From positions 1 to 63,515 of the forward strand of contig JAHREW010000039.1 in assembly GCA_020883125.1 (NCBI GenBank): a stretch of 63,515 nt of DNA. The letters run 5' to 3'. The DNA is from Microcoleus sp. CAWBG506. Its GTDB lineage: Bacteria > Cyanobacteriota > Cyanobacteriia > Cyanobacteriales > Microcoleaceae. The notes beneath the pieces were generated by a model that was not told the DNA's origin, ran no database searches, and saw only the letters and a list, made by a program, of their open reading frames with translations. Below, piece after piece: positions 8,438 to 19,088 of the stretch. How positions within the stretch are numbered: position 1 is the first letter of the stretch; every line of letters starts with the position of its first letter. The position numbers were made by a program, and so were the translations under genes.

Positions 8438-8950
8438 CTATTTGCGGTTGTTGAGCCACTTAGCAGCAACTATTCCTAAAATACCAGCCACCACTGGATT
8501 TCCTAAAAACTTCATCAAACTAGGCTGTTCGGCTAACACTTCTCGGAAAATATCCGGGTGATTGTGATAGGTAAACGAGGCTAATTTGGTAACATCGTCA
8601 GCATTCATGCGGCTGGCGTGGTGAGTAGAAAGCCCTAGCTGTTGTTCCAAGGTGCGATCGTTCAATCCTCTCTTGCTCAATTGCTTGAAAAATTCCCGCG
8701 CCACGTCATCCCGTTCGTTTGGTTTAATTTGGGCGATCGCTTTTTGCAATTCCGGTTCCAATTGCGCCGGCGGCAAGGAGTCATGATTCAGAGAATTACC
8801 AAATAATTGTTGGCGCTGCTGTGGCGAGGTTCGCTGAGCGAAATCGTCAAAATTTTCGTATTCTTCCCCAGATGTTTCTGGCATCATTTCTCGATCGCCA
8901 CTTGCCAAATCGCTCATGATTTGACGTTTGTAATTATCGCTGGTACTCAT
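8438..8950 (-). CDS. Conserved hypothetical protein with C-terminal hydrophobic tail
   Basis: 170 residues from the ATG at 8950 (MSTSDNYKRQIMSDL), chosen because GGGA lies ten bases upstream and because the 19 residues added by the earlier start look like leader sequence. It is acidic and helical, with a Gln/Arg stretch (TSPQQRQQLF) and the C-terminal segment FLGNPVVAGILGIVAAKWLNNRK, read as a single hydrophobic helix followed by basic residues, which could anchor the protein in a membrane. It sits upstream of a DsbA-like gene and downstream of small stress-type genes on the same strand. Function unknown. Confidence 0.65.
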   Translation of the reverse strand: MSTSDNYKRQIMSDLASGDREMMPETSGEEYENFDDFAQRTSPQQRQQLFGNSLNHDSLPPAQLEPELQKAIAQIKPNERDDVAREFFKQLSKRGLNDRTLEQQLGLSTHHASRMNADDVTKLASFTYHNHPDIFREVLAEQPSLMKFLGNPVVAGILGIVAAKWLNNRK

Positions 8951-9062
8951 CGTGTTTTTTTCCCATATAGACAACATCTGTGTCTCACGTAGAGACTTTT
9001 TTGCCAATAATTAGCGGTAGATTAAACTACAGATTGGCGAGATTTGTAACTGACTAATTCGG

Positions 9063-9506
9063 TCAAGACTTGTATTCTATTTGATTTGATTGCTGGTCAT
9101 ACTTGGCAGTCAAAATCAGTTTTTTATCAGGGGCATACACCAAAACAGTTACATCTTGCTTAGGAAAATTATTGTGAAAACCTTGTGCTAAAGATTTCGC
9201 CAAATCCTTGACTTCTGTAGGGCGGACTTGGGGGCTAATCACAACTCCCAGCTTGTTGTTGTCGCGCACATAAGCATCTTGAACCAGTCCCTTAGCCGTC
9301 TTTGTTACCCATTGACCAAAATCTTGACCTGCGGCGGTATTCCCCTGTTCTAGCTGCGCGTAATTACCCTGACTGCCACCAATGGCTACAGGTGTATTCA
9401 TCGGTTTTTGAGCTGAAACGCTTGGGGTGCAAGCTGTGGTAAAACTGAGCACTAAAACCAAGAGTAGTCCAACAATTATTTGGCGACTTTGCTGAAATAA
9501 ACTCAC
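9063..9506 (-). CDS. Small lipoprotein of unknown function
   Basis: 147 residues from a GTG at 9506. That start is chosen because GGAGG lies eight bases upstream, and because the longer ATG frame would run through the terminator hairpin at 9544-9570. The signal peptide (IIVGLLLVLVLSFTTAC) ends in a lipobox Cys. The mature part has a mixed alpha/beta pattern (DVTVLVYAPDKKLILTAKYD) and no motif I recognise. It is likely anchored at the periplasmic face. It follows the CsbD-like gene but is separated from it by a terminator. Confidence 0.7.
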   Translation of the reverse strand: MSLFQQSRQIIVGLLLVLVLSFTTACTPSVSAQKPMNTPVAIGGSQGNYAQLEQGNTAAGQDFGQWVTKTAKGLVQDAYVRDNNKLGVVISPQVRPTEVKDLAKSLAQGFHNNFPKQDVTVLVYAPDKKLILTAKYDQQSNQIEYKS

Positions 9507-9543
9507 TTTGTTTTCCTCCGATTTAAAACAATTTTGAAGATTT

Positions 9544-9570
9544 GAAAGGGTCTCAGATTGAGACCCTTTC
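9544..9570 (-). terminator. Terminator after the CsbD-like gene
   Basis: A perfect 12-bp stem (GAAAGGGTCTCA / TGAGACCCTTTC) with a 3-base loop, just beyond the CsbD stop codon. The downstream T-run is weak, so efficiency is uncertain. Confidence 0.65.
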
Positions 9571-9583
9571 ACCAAACCAAATG

Positions 9584-9772
9584 TTAGGCTTTGTCTATTA
9601 CGTCTTTGACTGCATCTTTAGCGTCTTCGACAGTGTGGCTGGCTTCAGCTTGTTTTTGCTTGGCTTTGCCTTCAGCTTTATCCTTCGGATCGCCAGTAAC
9701 ATTGCCCAGAGCTTCTTGAGCTGCACCTTCGATATTTTTGGCAGTTGCCTTTGCTCTATCTTCAAGACTCAT
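9584..9772 (-). CDS. CsbD family stress protein
   Basis: 62 residues, highly charged, almost no aromatics, rich in Ala/Lys/Glu/Asp. The segment AAQEALGNVTGDPKDKAEGKAKQ is the CsbD hallmark, here read as EALGNVTGDPKDKAEGKA. CsbD proteins are small, largely disordered proteins induced by general stress in many bacteria; their biochemical role is unknown. AAGGAGA upstream supports the ATG. Confidence 0.92.
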   Translation of the reverse strand: MSLEDRAKATAKNIEGAAQEALGNVTGDPKDKAEGKAKQKQAEASHTVEDAKDAVKDVIDKA

Positions 9773-10089
9773 TGGTTTCTCCTTGTCTGTATTTAGCTTT
9801 ACAGTTTGTACTTAAACTAATAATATTGATTGACTCTCTTATTTGCACTCCCTCTCTAGGTAGAAAGAAGTCAATCAATTTTTGATTGCAGAATTGATGG
9901 TGAATTAATTCACTTAAAATTATCCTGCTAAATTAGAAATTTAAAAATAGGTGCGATCAAGATACTGTCTTGCTCGCACCTTCTTGCTTATTCCTGCTTA
10001 CTAACACCGTTGCCGATCCCTTCGACTTCGTGACAGTAGGATCGAGATAAACGTACTCGTTGCACATTCTGCCTTCTGCCTGCCTGCTG
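9773..10089. other. Intergenic region with a terminator-like hairpin
   Basis: No gene is visible. The only clear structure is the hairpin at 9949-9981. The part next to the CsbD-like gene (9780-9940) is AT-rich and probably holds its promoter, though no box pair stands out. Confidence 0.5.
9949..9981 (-). terminator. Terminator-like hairpin after the 67-aa gene
   Basis: Arms AGGTGCGA-T-CAAGA and TCTTG-C-TCGCACCT pair with a single mismatch around a 5-base loop. On the minus strand the stem is followed by TATTTTTAAATTT. It lies ~110 bases past the stop of the 67-residue gene. Confidence 0.55.
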
Positions 10090-10293
10090 CTATGTATGGT
10101 GATGACATTCTTCATCTACTTTGTGCTGCATTTCTTCCTTCAACTGTTCCACAGCACGCATAGTGTTAGCATTGTCTTGTTTCTGCTGCCCCAGGGCTTT
10201 TTCGCTTTGCTCGGCTAGTAATTCCTGTTTGGATTTAGGTAAACTGACTTGGTTACTGGTGGGTGTCACGGTTGCGTTTTCTTCAATATTCAT
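10090..10293 (-). CDS. Small charged protein with His-rich C-terminus
   Basis: 67 residues, predicted mostly helical or disordered, Gln/Glu/Lys-rich, ending in DEECHHHT, which could bind a metal. AAGGATGAAGG upstream of the ATG is a good ribosome site. I do not recognise the family. It lies on the same strand as the CsbD-like gene, separated from it by a terminator-like hairpin. Confidence 0.6.
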   Translation of the reverse strand: MNIEENATVTPTSNQVSLPKSKQELLAEQSEKALGQQKQDNANTMRAVEQLKEEMQHKVDEECHHHT

Positions 10294-10594
10294 TAGCCTT
10301 CATCCTTTTGTTTGACACAAGTATTTTAAATGTGTTTAGATGCAATCTAAGCATATATTAATACTAAGAGAAGTAAGGGTTATGTCTATCTGTCTGAAGG
10401 GAGATTGCGGCAAAGGTTTGAGGGCGAGTGGCACTTGACCGTCCCAAGGGCAAAATACCAGCTAGTTACAGGTCGATAGACTGTACCAATTGCAAAGTTT
10501 TGTTAAGGTGGGGTTAAACAATTTAGAAAAGAACAGTTAGCATTCCCGATCGACTGTCCCAGATAGAACTAAAATTTATAAGTTAGTAAAAAGT

Positions 10595-13519
10595 ATGTCA
10601 AACCCTATGGGAGCAAGGAGCAGTAATCCCTTGAAAGCAGCCGCCACCGATCGCCCGCCAATAAAAGTAGGCGTGTTGCATTCGCTGACAGGCACCATGT
10701 CTGTCAGCGGAATTTCAGTTAAAGATGCGACGCTGCTAGCTGTTGGGGAAATTAATGCCAGCGGAGGAGTGCTCGGACACCCAGTAGAAGCAGTTATCGC
10801 AGATGGCGCAAGCGATTTGCAAACTTTTGCTCAAAAAGCTAAGCAATTACTCCTAGAACAACAGGTGGCGGTAGTATTTGGATGCTGGACTTCGGCCAGT
10901 CGCAAAGCGGTGCTTCCAGTGTTCGAGGAGTTCAATGGGTTGCTGTTTTATCCGTTACAGTACGAAGGACTCGAACAGTCTCGGCACATTTTCTACACTG
11001 GTGCTGCTCCCAATCAACAGATTGTACCTGGGGTGGATTACTTGCTGGGACTGTCGAAGCGGAAAATTTTTCTCCTGGGTTCGGATTATATTTTTCCCCG
11101 CACGGCAAATCAGATTGTGAAAGCTCAACTGGCGGCACTCTCCGGGGTGTTGGCGGGGGAAGTTTATCTGCCACTGGGTTCGAGGGATGTTGATGAGGTG
11201 ATCGCCCATATTCTAGCAGTGAAACCTGATGCCATTCTGAACACTCTCAACGGCGATAGCAACGTGGCTTTTTTCCAAAAGCTGCGGGAAGCCGGGGTGA
11301 CGGCGGATCAGTTGCCGGTGATGTCGGTAAGTGTAGCAGAGGAAGAAGTACGGGCGATCGGACCTGAAAACATGGCGGGGCATTTGGTGGTTTGGAACTA
11401 TTTTCAAACAGTTGATACACCAGAAAATCGTGAATTTGTGAAAGCCTATAAAGAAAAATATGGGCAAAATCGAGTTACAGATGACCCCATCGAAGCTGCT
11501 TATTTGAGTGTTTATCTGTGGAAAAAAGCAGTAGAAAAAGCGGGTTCTATAGAAGTGGTAAAAGTGAGGGAGGCTGCTAAAAATATTGAGTTTGCCGCAC
11601 CCTCTGGGATGGTAAAAATAGATGCCAAAACGCAGCATACCTGGAAAACAGTGCGCATTGGGAAGGTGAGGTTAGATGGTCAAATTGACGAGATTTGGAA
11701 TTCTGGCGCATCGGTGAGTCCCGATCCTTTCCTCAAAAATTATCCTTGGGCGGCAGCACTCGTTTCCAAGCAGATATCGGTGGGAACTCGCGCTTCTTTG
11801 ATCGGGCTGTTTACGATCTTGGTATTGATAACTTGGATGGCCGTGGGCATCGGGTGGATCGGTACTATGGAGATGCAAAACTATGTGCTGGCGATTAAAT
11901 CAGCCTCAGTGGAAGGGGGAGTTTCTGAGGAAGTAATGGCGGTGCTAGTGCAGCAGACTTTGGGGGTGGTGAGCCGCACTCAGCGTTGGCTGATGGGGGC
12001 TCTGATTTTGAGTTCGATCGCCGGCATAGTTGCTTTGGTGTCGGTTTCGGCACTGATTAGGAAGATTGGCTGGCTGCGAAAAACTGCGTCCATGATTGCC
12101 AGCGGTGATTTGACGGCTCGATCGCCGATTATTTCTAATGATGCGATCGGCGTGCTGTCTTCTACTCTCAATACAATGGCACAGCAAATTAGCAGTTTGC
12201 TCAACGGCTTGGAAGTCCGTCGCCAGCAGCTAGAGGAACGTAGCCGACAATTAGAAATCGCTAAGGATGCTGCCGAAGCCGCCAACCGGGCTAAAAGTAC
12301 ATTTTTGGCAAATATGACCCACGAATTGCGAACACCTTTAAATGCGATTCTCGGCTATAGTGAGTTGCTGCAAGAAGAGGCTCAGGAACTCGGCGAAGAA
12401 GATTTTGTGATGGATTTGGCAAGCATTAATATAGCAGGCAAGCAGTTGCTAGGTATTATTAGCGACATCCTGGATATTTCTAAAATTGAGGCGGGAAAAA
12501 TGACTCTGTTTTTGGAGACTTTCCTGGTGTCAAATGTGGTGGAAGAAGTGGTAACTACTGTTAAACCCCAGGCGCTGAAAAATAGTAATACTCTGGTGGT
12601 GGATTGCCAGCCCCATCTTGGCACGATGCGGGCTGATTCTGCCAAAGTGCGGCAAGCGCTGCTGAATTTGGCGAGTAATGCTGCTAAGTTTACTAATGGA
12701 GGCAAAATTACGATTAGTGTTTGGAAGGAAGAATGGGCCGTTTTTCCTTGCCAAAATTCCGAGGAAAAACTCAATGTTGAGTCTAGGTTTCACCCGCAGT
12801 CCATCGTGTTTCAAGTCAGGGATACAGGCATTGGTATGACTGAGGATCAGATGATGAATCTGTTCGGGGCTTTTTCCCAAGCGGATGACTCTACTACTCG
12901 CAAGTACGGCGGTACTGGTTTGGGGCTAATCATTAGCAAGAAGTTTTGCCAGATGATGGGGGGTGATATTACTGTCGAGAGCGAGTTTCAAAGCGGTTCT
13001 ACTTTTACGATCCGGTTGCCGGTGGTAGTTAAAATCGAAACAGAAGCTGGGGGCGATCGAGAATTAGAAAATGAGTCTGATTTATATTCACAAATAGATG
13101 TAGTAGAAAACGAAAACATGGATGAAGTGCGAGCGGCTATTTCCCTAGAACCAAATTCTACAGTGCTGGTAATTGACGACGATCCAGACACACGGGATTT
13201 AATGACTCGCTGCTTGTCCAAACAGGGTTTTCGAGTGCATTCCTCCGCTAGCGGTGAAGGGGGGCTGCTGTTAGCTAAGGAGTTGCGGCCCGATGCGATT
13301 ACTCTGGACGTAATGATGCCGAGCATGGATGGCTGGACGGTACTTTCTGCTTTGAAAGCAGACCCGGATTTGGCGGATATTCCGGTGATTATGATGACTT
13401 TTTTGGACGACAAAAATCAGGGTTTTGAATTGGGGGCTGCGGAGTATTTGAGGAAGCCTTTTGATTACAAACGCTTTGCAGCTTTGTTGAATAAATATCA
13501 GCAGCCACCAATTAGTTAG
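10595..13519 (+). CDS. Hybrid histidine kinase with urea/amide-type ligand-binding domain
   Basis: 974 residues. Residues ~22-385 are a type-I periplasmic-binding-protein fold like UrtA/AmiC ([48 protein letters not shown]). Two hydrophobic helices (~398-424 and ~464-490) follow, then HAMP, a HisKA domain with His576 in [18 protein letters not shown], an ATPase domain ([24 protein letters not shown]) and a receiver with Asp905 in [10 protein letters not shown]. No signal peptide or membrane helix precedes the binding domain, and an in-frame stop at 10538 leaves no room for one upstream. The ligand domain therefore appears to be cytoplasmic, as in AmiC. The ligand is likely a small amide or urea by homology, but this is unproven. 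Confidence 0.93.
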   Translation: MSNPMGARSSNPLKAAATDRPPIKVGVLHSLTGTMSVSGISVKDATLLAVGEINASGGVLGHPVEAVIADGASDLQTFAQKAKQLLLEQQVAVVFGCWTSASRKAVLPVFEEFNGLLFYPLQYEGLEQSRHIFYTGAAPNQQIVPGVDYLLGLSKRKIFLLGSDYIFPRTANQIVKAQLAALSGVLAGEVYLPLGSRDVDEVIAHILAVKPDAILNTLNGDSNVAFFQKLREAGVTADQLPVMSVSVAEEEVRAIGPENMAGHLVVWNYFQTVDTPENREFVKAYKEKYGQNRVTDDPIEAAYLSVYLWKKAVEKAGSIEVVKVREAAKNIEFAAPSGMVKIDAKTQHTWKTVRIGKVRLDGQIDEIWNSGASVSPDPFLKNYPWAAALVSKQISVGTRASLIGLFTILVLITWMAVGIGWIGTMEMQNYVLAIKSASVEGGVSEEVMAVLVQQTLGVVSRTQRWLMGALILSSIAGIVALVSVSALIRKIGWLRKTASMIASGDLTARSPIISNDAIGVLSSTLNTMAQQISSLLNGLEVRRQQLEERSRQLEIAKDAAEAANRAKSTFLANMTHELRTPLNAILGYSELLQEEAQELGEEDFVMDLASINIAGKQLLGIISDILDISKIEAGKMTLFLETFLVSNVVEEVVTTVKPQALKNSNTLVVDCQPHLGTMRADSAKVRQALLNLASNAAKFTNGGKITISVWKEEWAVFPCQNSEEKLNVESRFHPQSIVFQVRDTGIGMTEDQMMNLFGAFSQADDSTTRKYGGTGLGLIISKKFCQMMGGDITVESEFQSGSTFTIRLPVVVKIETEAGGDRELENESDLYSQIDVVENENMDEVRAAISLEPNSTVLVIDDDPDTRDLMTRCLSKQGFRVHSSASGEGGLLLAKELRPDAITLDVMMPSMDGWTVLSALKADPDLADIPVIMMTFLDDKNQGFELGAAEYLRKPFDYKRFAALLNKYQQPPIS

Positions 13520-13520
13520 T

Positions 13521-13551
13521 GGTTATTTGTTATTTGTTATTTGTTAGTTAA
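13521..13551. repeat. Short tandem repeat (GTTATTT)
   Basis: Three to four head-to-tail copies of a 7-bp unit (TTATTTG) immediately after the hybrid kinase gene. The same unit in the other orientation is seen at 25378-25413. Confidence 0.6.
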
Positions 13552-13638
13552 TACTGTAGTTTTGCTTGAGGCAATCCTAAAATATATAGTCTTTCACAAC
13601 TAACTAATAACAACTAACCCATAACCACGAAGGACAAC

Positions 13639-14112
13639 TTAATCTAAAAATCCCATTAAAGTAGAGCTATCGTCAATGTCATTGGAGGCAATGGGGCGAT
13701 TTCCACCCATTGTGGAGTAAACTTCATCAATGTGAAGAGTGCTGACACCCACAGGCCGCGCACCGGACATACTGAACATTTCACTGACTTGCATGGTGCT
13801 GGCACCGATCGGGCGTCTCCCCAGGGTAGCGACTACTTCCAAGTCACTGGCTTCTACCGGGCGGTTGCCCACAATGCCGTAGGTTTCGCTGATGTGTAGG
13901 GTGTTAACGCCGATCGGGCGATTTCCTGATATCGAAACGATCTCGCTCACGGTAAAATCGTTTGGGCCAATAGGGCGGTGGGGCAAGGCAGGGGGTAGAT
14001 AGAGTTGAATTCCAGTTGCTTTGGCGTCGCTGGCTACTGTCGCTTCGCTTTTGGAAGCTGCTTTACCACGACGGGCGATCGCACTGCCTTTACCTTTGGG
14101 GGTGAGACTCAT
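13639..14112 (-). CDS. Tandem-repeat protein with six ~19-residue RPIG units
   Basis: 157 residues from the ATG at 14112 (MSLTPKGKGSA), which has AGGA upstream; the longer frame adds 54 residues without a plausible leader. After a basic, Ala/Lys-rich N-terminus (~50 residues), the protein consists of six units, typically N-R-P-[IV]-G-x-[NS]-[DT]-[LF]-x-[IV]-S-E-x-[YV]-x-[IM]-x-G. Starts are HRPIGPND, NRPIGVNT, NRPVEASD, RRPIGAST, ARPVGVST and NRPIASND. There is no signal peptide. I do not recognise a named family. The units suggest a repetitive beta- or short-helix scaffold for binding. It is divergently oriented to uvrB. Confidence 0.75.
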   Translation of the reverse strand: MSLTPKGKGSAIARRGKAASKSEATVASDAKATGIQLYLPPALPHRPIGPNDFTVSEIVSISGNRPIGVNTLHISETYGIVGNRPVEASDLEVVATLGRRPIGASTMQVSEMFSMSGARPVGVSTLHIDEVYSTMGGNRPIASNDIDDSSTLMGFLD

Positions 14113-14311
14113 AATTTTTTTCCTTTTGATTATTGGGCCTTGATTGTTGGGTTCGGAAAGCTCAGGACTGAGAAAGCTACGTTTTTGAGCTTTCTGCTTT
14201 CTCTTTTGATGGATGATTAAAATAATATGATAAATCCTAACAAGTTTCTCAACTAAATTGCAAATTAATTGCATTTTTGTTAATATTTATTAGTAATAGC
14301 TACATTTTCCT

Positions 14312-16324
14312 ATGATAACTGCGGCAGCATCTTTTCAACTGCAAGCGCCCTTTGAGCCTACGGGCGACCAACCGCAAGCGATCGCCCAACTCGTCCACAG
14401 CATCCAAGCAGGCGATCGATTTCAAACCTTACTCGGTGCCACAGGTACGGGCAAAACCTTTTCGATTGCAGCGGTGATTGAAAAGATCGGCAAGCCCACC
14501 TTAGTGCTCGCCCACAACAAAACCCTTGCCGCTCAATTGTGCAACGAACTGCGTAATTTTTTCCCCAACAATGCAGTCGAATATTTTGTCAGTTATTACG
14601 ACTATTATCAACCGGAAGCATACATCGCCGTCAGCGATACTTACATTGAAAAAACCGCAGCAATTAACGACGAAATCGATATGTTGCGGCACTCAGCCAC
14701 GCGATCGCTTTTTGAACGCCGCGATGTCATAGTCGTTGCTTCCATTAGCTGCATCTACGGTTTGGGAATGCCCGCCGAATATCTGAAAGCTGCTATCCCT
14801 TTGCGAGTAGGAATGGAAGTCGATCAGCGACAAATATTGCGAGATTTAGTTAACGTCCAATACAGCCGCAATGACATAGATTTAGGTAGAGGCAAATTTC
14901 GCGTCAAAGGCGATGTCGTGGAAATTGGCCCCGCCTACGAAGATAGAATTATTCGCGTTGAATTCTTCGGGGACGAAATCGATGCCATTCGCTACATTGA
15001 CCCAGTGACAGGTAAAATCATCCAAAGTACAGATGCTTTGAATATTTATCCAGCCCGCCACTTTGTCACGCCAAAAGAGAAATTAGAAGCAGCTTGTAAC
15101 GCAATTGAACAAGAACTAGAATTACGACTGGAAGAATTAGAAGCAAATGGAAAAATATTAGAAGCACAACGACAAAAAGACCGTACAGGCTACGATTTGG
15201 AAATGCTCCGAGAAGTCGGTTACTGCAACGGAGTCGAGAATTATTCCCGCCATTTAGCAGGCAGAAATGCCGGGGAACCGCCGGAATGTTTGATTGATTA
15301 TTTCCCCAAAGATTGGATGTTAGTCATCGATGAATCCCACGTCACAGTACCGCAAATTCGGGGAATGTACAACGGCGATCAAGCGCGCAAAAAAACATTG
15401 ATCGAACACGGTTTTCGCTTGCCGAGTGCGGCGGACAATCGTCCTTTGAAAGCAGAGGAATTTTGGGAAAAAGCCAATCAGTGCATTTTTGTGTCTGCAA
15501 CGCCAGGGGATTGGGAAATCGAGATTTCTGAAGGCAGAGTTGCCGAACAGGTAATCCGACCGACGGCAGTGGTAGATCCGACGATATTTGTGCGTCCGAC
15601 GGCTGGACAAATTGATGATTTGTTGGGTGAAATCAATGAGAGAGTCAGTCTGAATGAGCGGGTTTTGGTGACGACTTTAACGAAGCGGATGGCGGAAGAT
15701 TTAACGGAATATTTGCAAGAAAGGGCGATTAGAGTCCGGTATTTGCACTCAGAAATTCAGTCGATTCAACGCATCGAAATTATCCAAGATTTGCAGGATG
15801 GTAAGTTTGATGTATTGATTGGTGTGAACTTGTTGCGGGAAGGTTTGGATTTGCCGGAGGTGTCTCTGGTGGTGATTTTGGATGCGGATAAGGAGGGGTT
15901 TTTGCGATCGGGACGTTCTTTGATTCAAACGATTGGAAGGGCGGCGCGCCACATTCGGGGACAGGCGATTTTGTATGCGGATAATTTGACGGATAGTATG
16001 GTTAAGGCGATCGATGAAACCGATCGCCGTCGGGGTATCCAGTTGGGGTACAATAAGATGCACGGGATTACGCCGCAGCCGATCGCCAAAAAGCGATCGA
16101 GTAATGCGATTCTGGCGTTTCTGGATGTGTCGCGCAAGCTGAACTCGCAGCAGTTGGATGAGGTTTACGAACAGGTAAACGAGTTATCTTTGGATGAGAT
16201 TCCTCAGTTAATCGGGCGCTTGGAGACGCAGATGAAGGCGGCGGCGAAGAAGTTGGAGTTTGAGGAGGCTGGTAAGTTGCGCGATCGCATTAAGCATTTG
16301 CGGGATAAGTTATTGGGACATTAA
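14312..16324 (+). CDS. uvrB: UvrABC excinuclease subunit B
   Basis: 670 residues, full length. UvrB is the ATP-dependent damage-verifying helicase-like subunit of nucleotide excision repair, working with UvrA and UvrC on DNA. Seen here are the Walker A GATGTGKT, the beta-hairpin region [11 protein letters not shown] that grips damaged DNA, the Walker B VIDESH, helicase motif VI ([15 protein letters not shown] read in part) and the C-terminal UVR domain ([18 protein letters not shown]). It stands alone with short flanks. Confidence 0.98.
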   Translation: MITAAASFQLQAPFEPTGDQPQAIAQLVHSIQAGDRFQTLLGATGTGKTFSIAAVIEKIGKPTLVLAHNKTLAAQLCNELRNFFPNNAVEYFVSYYDYYQPEAYIAVSDTYIEKTAAINDEIDMLRHSATRSLFERRDVIVVASISCIYGLGMPAEYLKAAIPLRVGMEVDQRQILRDLVNVQYSRNDIDLGRGKFRVKGDVVEIGPAYEDRIIRVEFFGDEIDAIRYIDPVTGKIIQSTDALNIYPARHFVTPKEKLEAACNAIEQELELRLEELEANGKILEAQRQKDRTGYDLEMLREVGYCNGVENYSRHLAGRNAGEPPECLIDYFPKDWMLVIDESHVTVPQIRGMYNGDQARKKTLIEHGFRLPSAADNRPLKAEEFWEKANQCIFVSATPGDWEIEISEGRVAEQVIRPTAVVDPTIFVRPTAGQIDDLLGEINERVSLNERVLVTTLTKRMAEDLTEYLQERAIRVRYLHSEIQSIQRIEIIQDLQDGKFDVLIGVNLLREGLDLPEVSLVVILDADKEGFLRSGRSLIQTIGRAARHIRGQAILYADNLTDSMVKAIDETDRRRGIQLGYNKMHGITPQPIAKKRSSNAILAFLDVSRKLNSQQLDEVYEQVNELSLDEIPQLIGRLETQMKAAAKKLEFEEAGKLRDRIKHLRDKLLGH

Positions 16325-16345
16325 ACATCGACCATATTTACCGTG

Positions 16346-16366
16346 GAACAGGCATCTTGCCTGTTC
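16346..16366. terminator. Palindrome between convergent uvrB and the KGGVGR gene
   Basis: GAACAGGCA and TGCCTGTTC form a perfect 9-bp stem with a TCT loop, 22 bases after the uvrB stop and 26 bases before the stop of the convergent gene. It could serve as a bidirectional terminator; similar GGCATCTTGCC palindromes are common cyanobacterial repeats. Confidence 0.5.
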
Positions 16367-16391
16367 AAAATGGGCTTTATAATTGTTTCTC

Positions 16392-19088
16392 TCAAGACTT
16401 CTGTCCAGCACGGCGTGCTAAAGCTATAATTCTCGGACGCCCAGTAGCCGTCAGTGAAAATCCTAACCCCAAACGGAAAATTTCCGGCATATAATATTCA
16501 TCATTTTCACGGATGACTACACCATTATCTTCTAAGATTTTCATTCCTTCTACTGAGAGTTCCATCATCTCCCTGGTGAATGGAATTTTTCGCTTTTCTT
16601 CTGGTAAGTTGCGTAACTTAGCAAATACATTTTTTAAGCTAGTGTTTTCATTTTCAATTTCTTGTATTTTCTCGCTACTGCATTCACGCAATGCCCCTTT
16701 AATCGCAGTCGGGACAAGTATTCTGTCTTCCCAACGGGTATCATTGACAGAATTATTGGCCGCTAAATGTAGCAGACGTACTAAATCTCTTGCTTGAATT
16801 TGTCCTCTGAAATCTGACAGCGCTGCGATCGCAAATCTGGCAGAACCTGCTTCTTTAGATCGCTCACTTCCCAGTCTTTTACCCCATAAAGGTATTAAAG
16901 CTTCAGTAAGCTCGACTTCACTCATATCCTGAAGTTTTGTAATATTAATATCGGGAAGTATTTTCGCTAAATTAGCTACCCAAGCAACCAGTCTTAGAGC
17001 TTCTTCCCGATTCCACTGCAAAGCATAAGGTTCATACCTAGCAATCATTTGAGCAGGATTTTGATGCACAGCAGCAAGCACCATATCGCGTCGCACAAAA
17101 ATGATAATACCTAATGGAAGACTAGGCTGTTGCCCCAGCCATTCAGGGACATCCTGAAGCAAAGATCGAATAGCAGTTTGTTGAGTGCTATCGCTCGCAA
17201 AGTTTTGGAAAAGGTCTTCTAAGCCATCAATAACCACAACCAGTTGTTTTTTTGCGAGGGCTAGATACTCAGTTAATCTTCTCCCAGCATTTTCTCTTGT
17301 AGTATCTGCTTGTTGGGATTTTGTTTTTGTATGCTCGAAGCCAACACCCCAAGCCATAACATTTAACCAGCGATCGCGCCACTCCCCTTCGTGAAGATTC
17401 AGCCCATAACCTTCTCTGATATAGTCGCGAATAGAACTGGCATCTGTCGGCTGCTCGAAACCCAACACATCTGCGGCATTTATTCGCACTTCTCGGACTA
17501 TCTTTTGAGCCGATTCTTGCAGATTACTTGACTCTATAATCGGGCAAATAACCGCGTTAGTTTGGACATCTATTGCACCAGCATCGATAGCAAATTGTTG
17601 CCAATTTTTTCGGGAAACAATCTGAAGAAAAGTATAAGTTTTACCTGAACCTTTGGCACCAACTATTACTGCAATAGGCAGACGGCGGCGGTGATCTGAA
17701 GCCAAGTGTCGCAAGGGAGTGGTAGCTAAAAAGTCATTGACTTCTGCATTTTCTGCAAATACTAATTGTTTGGCTATCTTGCTCAGTTCTTCTCTTTGGG
17801 AATTCAAGCTAGAAAGGGGGTCTTCAATAGGTGCGCTGCGCTGAACAACGGGCAACCATTCTACGATAGGACGTACAGCATCCACAATTCCCGATCGCAA
17901 CAAACGAGTGACTACCTCTTCCCAAGTAGGAGGCAAAACCAGTAAACCATCAGTAAATGATGTCAAGACTCTCACAGGTTCGCCACCTTCCCCTAAAAAC
18001 GGACTAGCAGCTTCCAGTAATTTAGTTTCCGCTTCCAATACTATATCGCTGGGGCGCTCCTGGTCCGGAATCTGGTTAATAATCAATGCAGGCAATGGTT
18101 CAGTATCTCTCCTCGAAAGCGCCCTTTCTCCAAGAAGCTCTAGAAGTCTGACTGTTCCTGAAATAGACTGTGCGCTTAAAGTGGTAACAAAAATACGGTA
18201 CACTCGCGGATCTAAAATTAGACCTGTAGAAAGTTCAGAAAGTCCAGCCCGCAGGTCTACTATCACAAAATCAGCACCTAAAGCTTGACCAAGAATAGCT
18301 AAAATATTCGTTAATATAAAAGGGTTTTTAGCACTTTGAAAAAGATGTTCTGGTCGGATTTCTAAAGCAGTAAAATTTTCGTTTGAACGGAAAGAAGGCA
18401 ACACATAAATCCCATCAATTAGAGCATTTTGAATTCTATCTGCTACTAATTGAACAGCATCTACAGCGTCAGGAGAAGCATCGCCGTGAACGAGGGCGAT
18501 CAGGTCAGCAAAGGAGACACTAGGATTAGGTAATCGGCGCTCAAAAACCCAACTAATTCCAGGTGCTTCTAAGTCTCCATCTACCAGGAGCACTTTATGT
18601 TTATCTTCCGTTAGAGCCTGTGCTAAAGCTAGAGCATGAGTTGTGCGTCCAACGCCACCTTTAAAGGAATGAAAAGCAACTACTGGCGGAACATCTGGGG
18701 ATAAGTTATCTGGACGTTCAATATCTTGGCACCGTTGCCAAAGCACTCCTGGCCTGGATAAACTGGGCGTCAATCTAGGAATCGGCGGTTGTTCTTCTGT
18801 TTCCTCGAAAAAAATCGGTAGGGTACGTTCATTTTCAGGTAAACTTTCTAAAATAATTAAACCCTGTACTATTTCTGGCTGTGAATGAACTCGGTAGCGA
18901 GGATCGTAGACATCTTGCAGCCAAGCTGAAGCTTGTGCTTGAGTGCCCGGACGAATTCCTATCGTTAACTCATCCCAATAAGCCCTCGCCCAAACCAACC
19001 ATTCTGGCCAATTATTTTGCTCTTGCATTCGCAGCAAGACTTGTTCTACATCAACCCAAGTATATAGACGAATATCTGACGGAATCAT
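16392..19088 (-). CDS. KGGVGR-type ParA/MinD-like plus STAND-like double NTPase
   Basis: 898 residues. Residues ~1-110 form a novel-looking acidic helical region. A MinD/ParA-type NTPase follows, with a deviant Walker A (SFKGGVGRTT, ~142-150), DGDLEAPG (~170-177) and VIVDLRAG (~275-282). A second P-loop module has Walker A GAKGSGKT (~477-484) and Walker B VVVIDGLEDLF (~617-627), with a C-terminal helical or winged-helix part, as in STAND ATPases. The Lys-Gly-Gly-Val-Gly-Arg variant is typical of ATPases found in bacterial conflict systems (from memory). The gene overlaps the upstream HEPN-like gene by four bases, so the two proteins probably act together. No transmembrane segment. The function is inferred, not established. 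Confidence 0.82.
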   Translation of the reverse strand: MIPSDIRLYTWVDVEQVLLRMQEQNNWPEWLVWARAYWDELTIGIRPGTQAQASAWLQDVYDPRYRVHSQPEIVQGLIILESLPENERTLPIFFEETEEQPPIPRLTPSLSRPGVLWQRCQDIERPDNLSPDVPPVVAFHSFKGGVGRTTHALALAQALTEDKHKVLLVDGDLEAPGISWVFERRLPNPSVSFADLIALVHGDASPDAVDAVQLVADRIQNALIDGIYVLPSFRSNENFTALEIRPEHLFQSAKNPFILTNILAILGQALGADFVIVDLRAGLSELSTGLILDPRVYRIFVTTLSAQSISGTVRLLELLGERALSRRDTEPLPALIINQIPDQERPSDIVLEAETKLLEAASPFLGEGGEPVRVLTSFTDGLLVLPPTWEEVVTRLLRSGIVDAVRPIVEWLPVVQRSAPIEDPLSSLNSQREELSKIAKQLVFAENAEVNDFLATTPLRHLASDHRRRLPIAVIVGAKGSGKTYTFLQIVSRKNWQQFAIDAGAIDVQTNAVICPIIESSNLQESAQKIVREVRINAADVLGFEQPTDASSIRDYIREGYGLNLHEGEWRDRWLNVMAWGVGFEHTKTKSQQADTTRENAGRRLTEYLALAKKQLVVVIDGLEDLFQNFASDSTQQTAIRSLLQDVPEWLGQQPSLPLGIIIFVRRDMVLAAVHQNPAQMIARYEPYALQWNREEALRLVAWVANLAKILPDINITKLQDMSEVELTEALIPLWGKRLGSERSKEAGSARFAIAALSDFRGQIQARDLVRLLHLAANNSVNDTRWEDRILVPTAIKGALRECSSEKIQEIENENTSLKNVFAKLRNLPEEKRKIPFTREMMELSVEGMKILEDNGVVIRENDEYYMPEIFRLGLGFSLTATGRPRIIALARRAGQKS

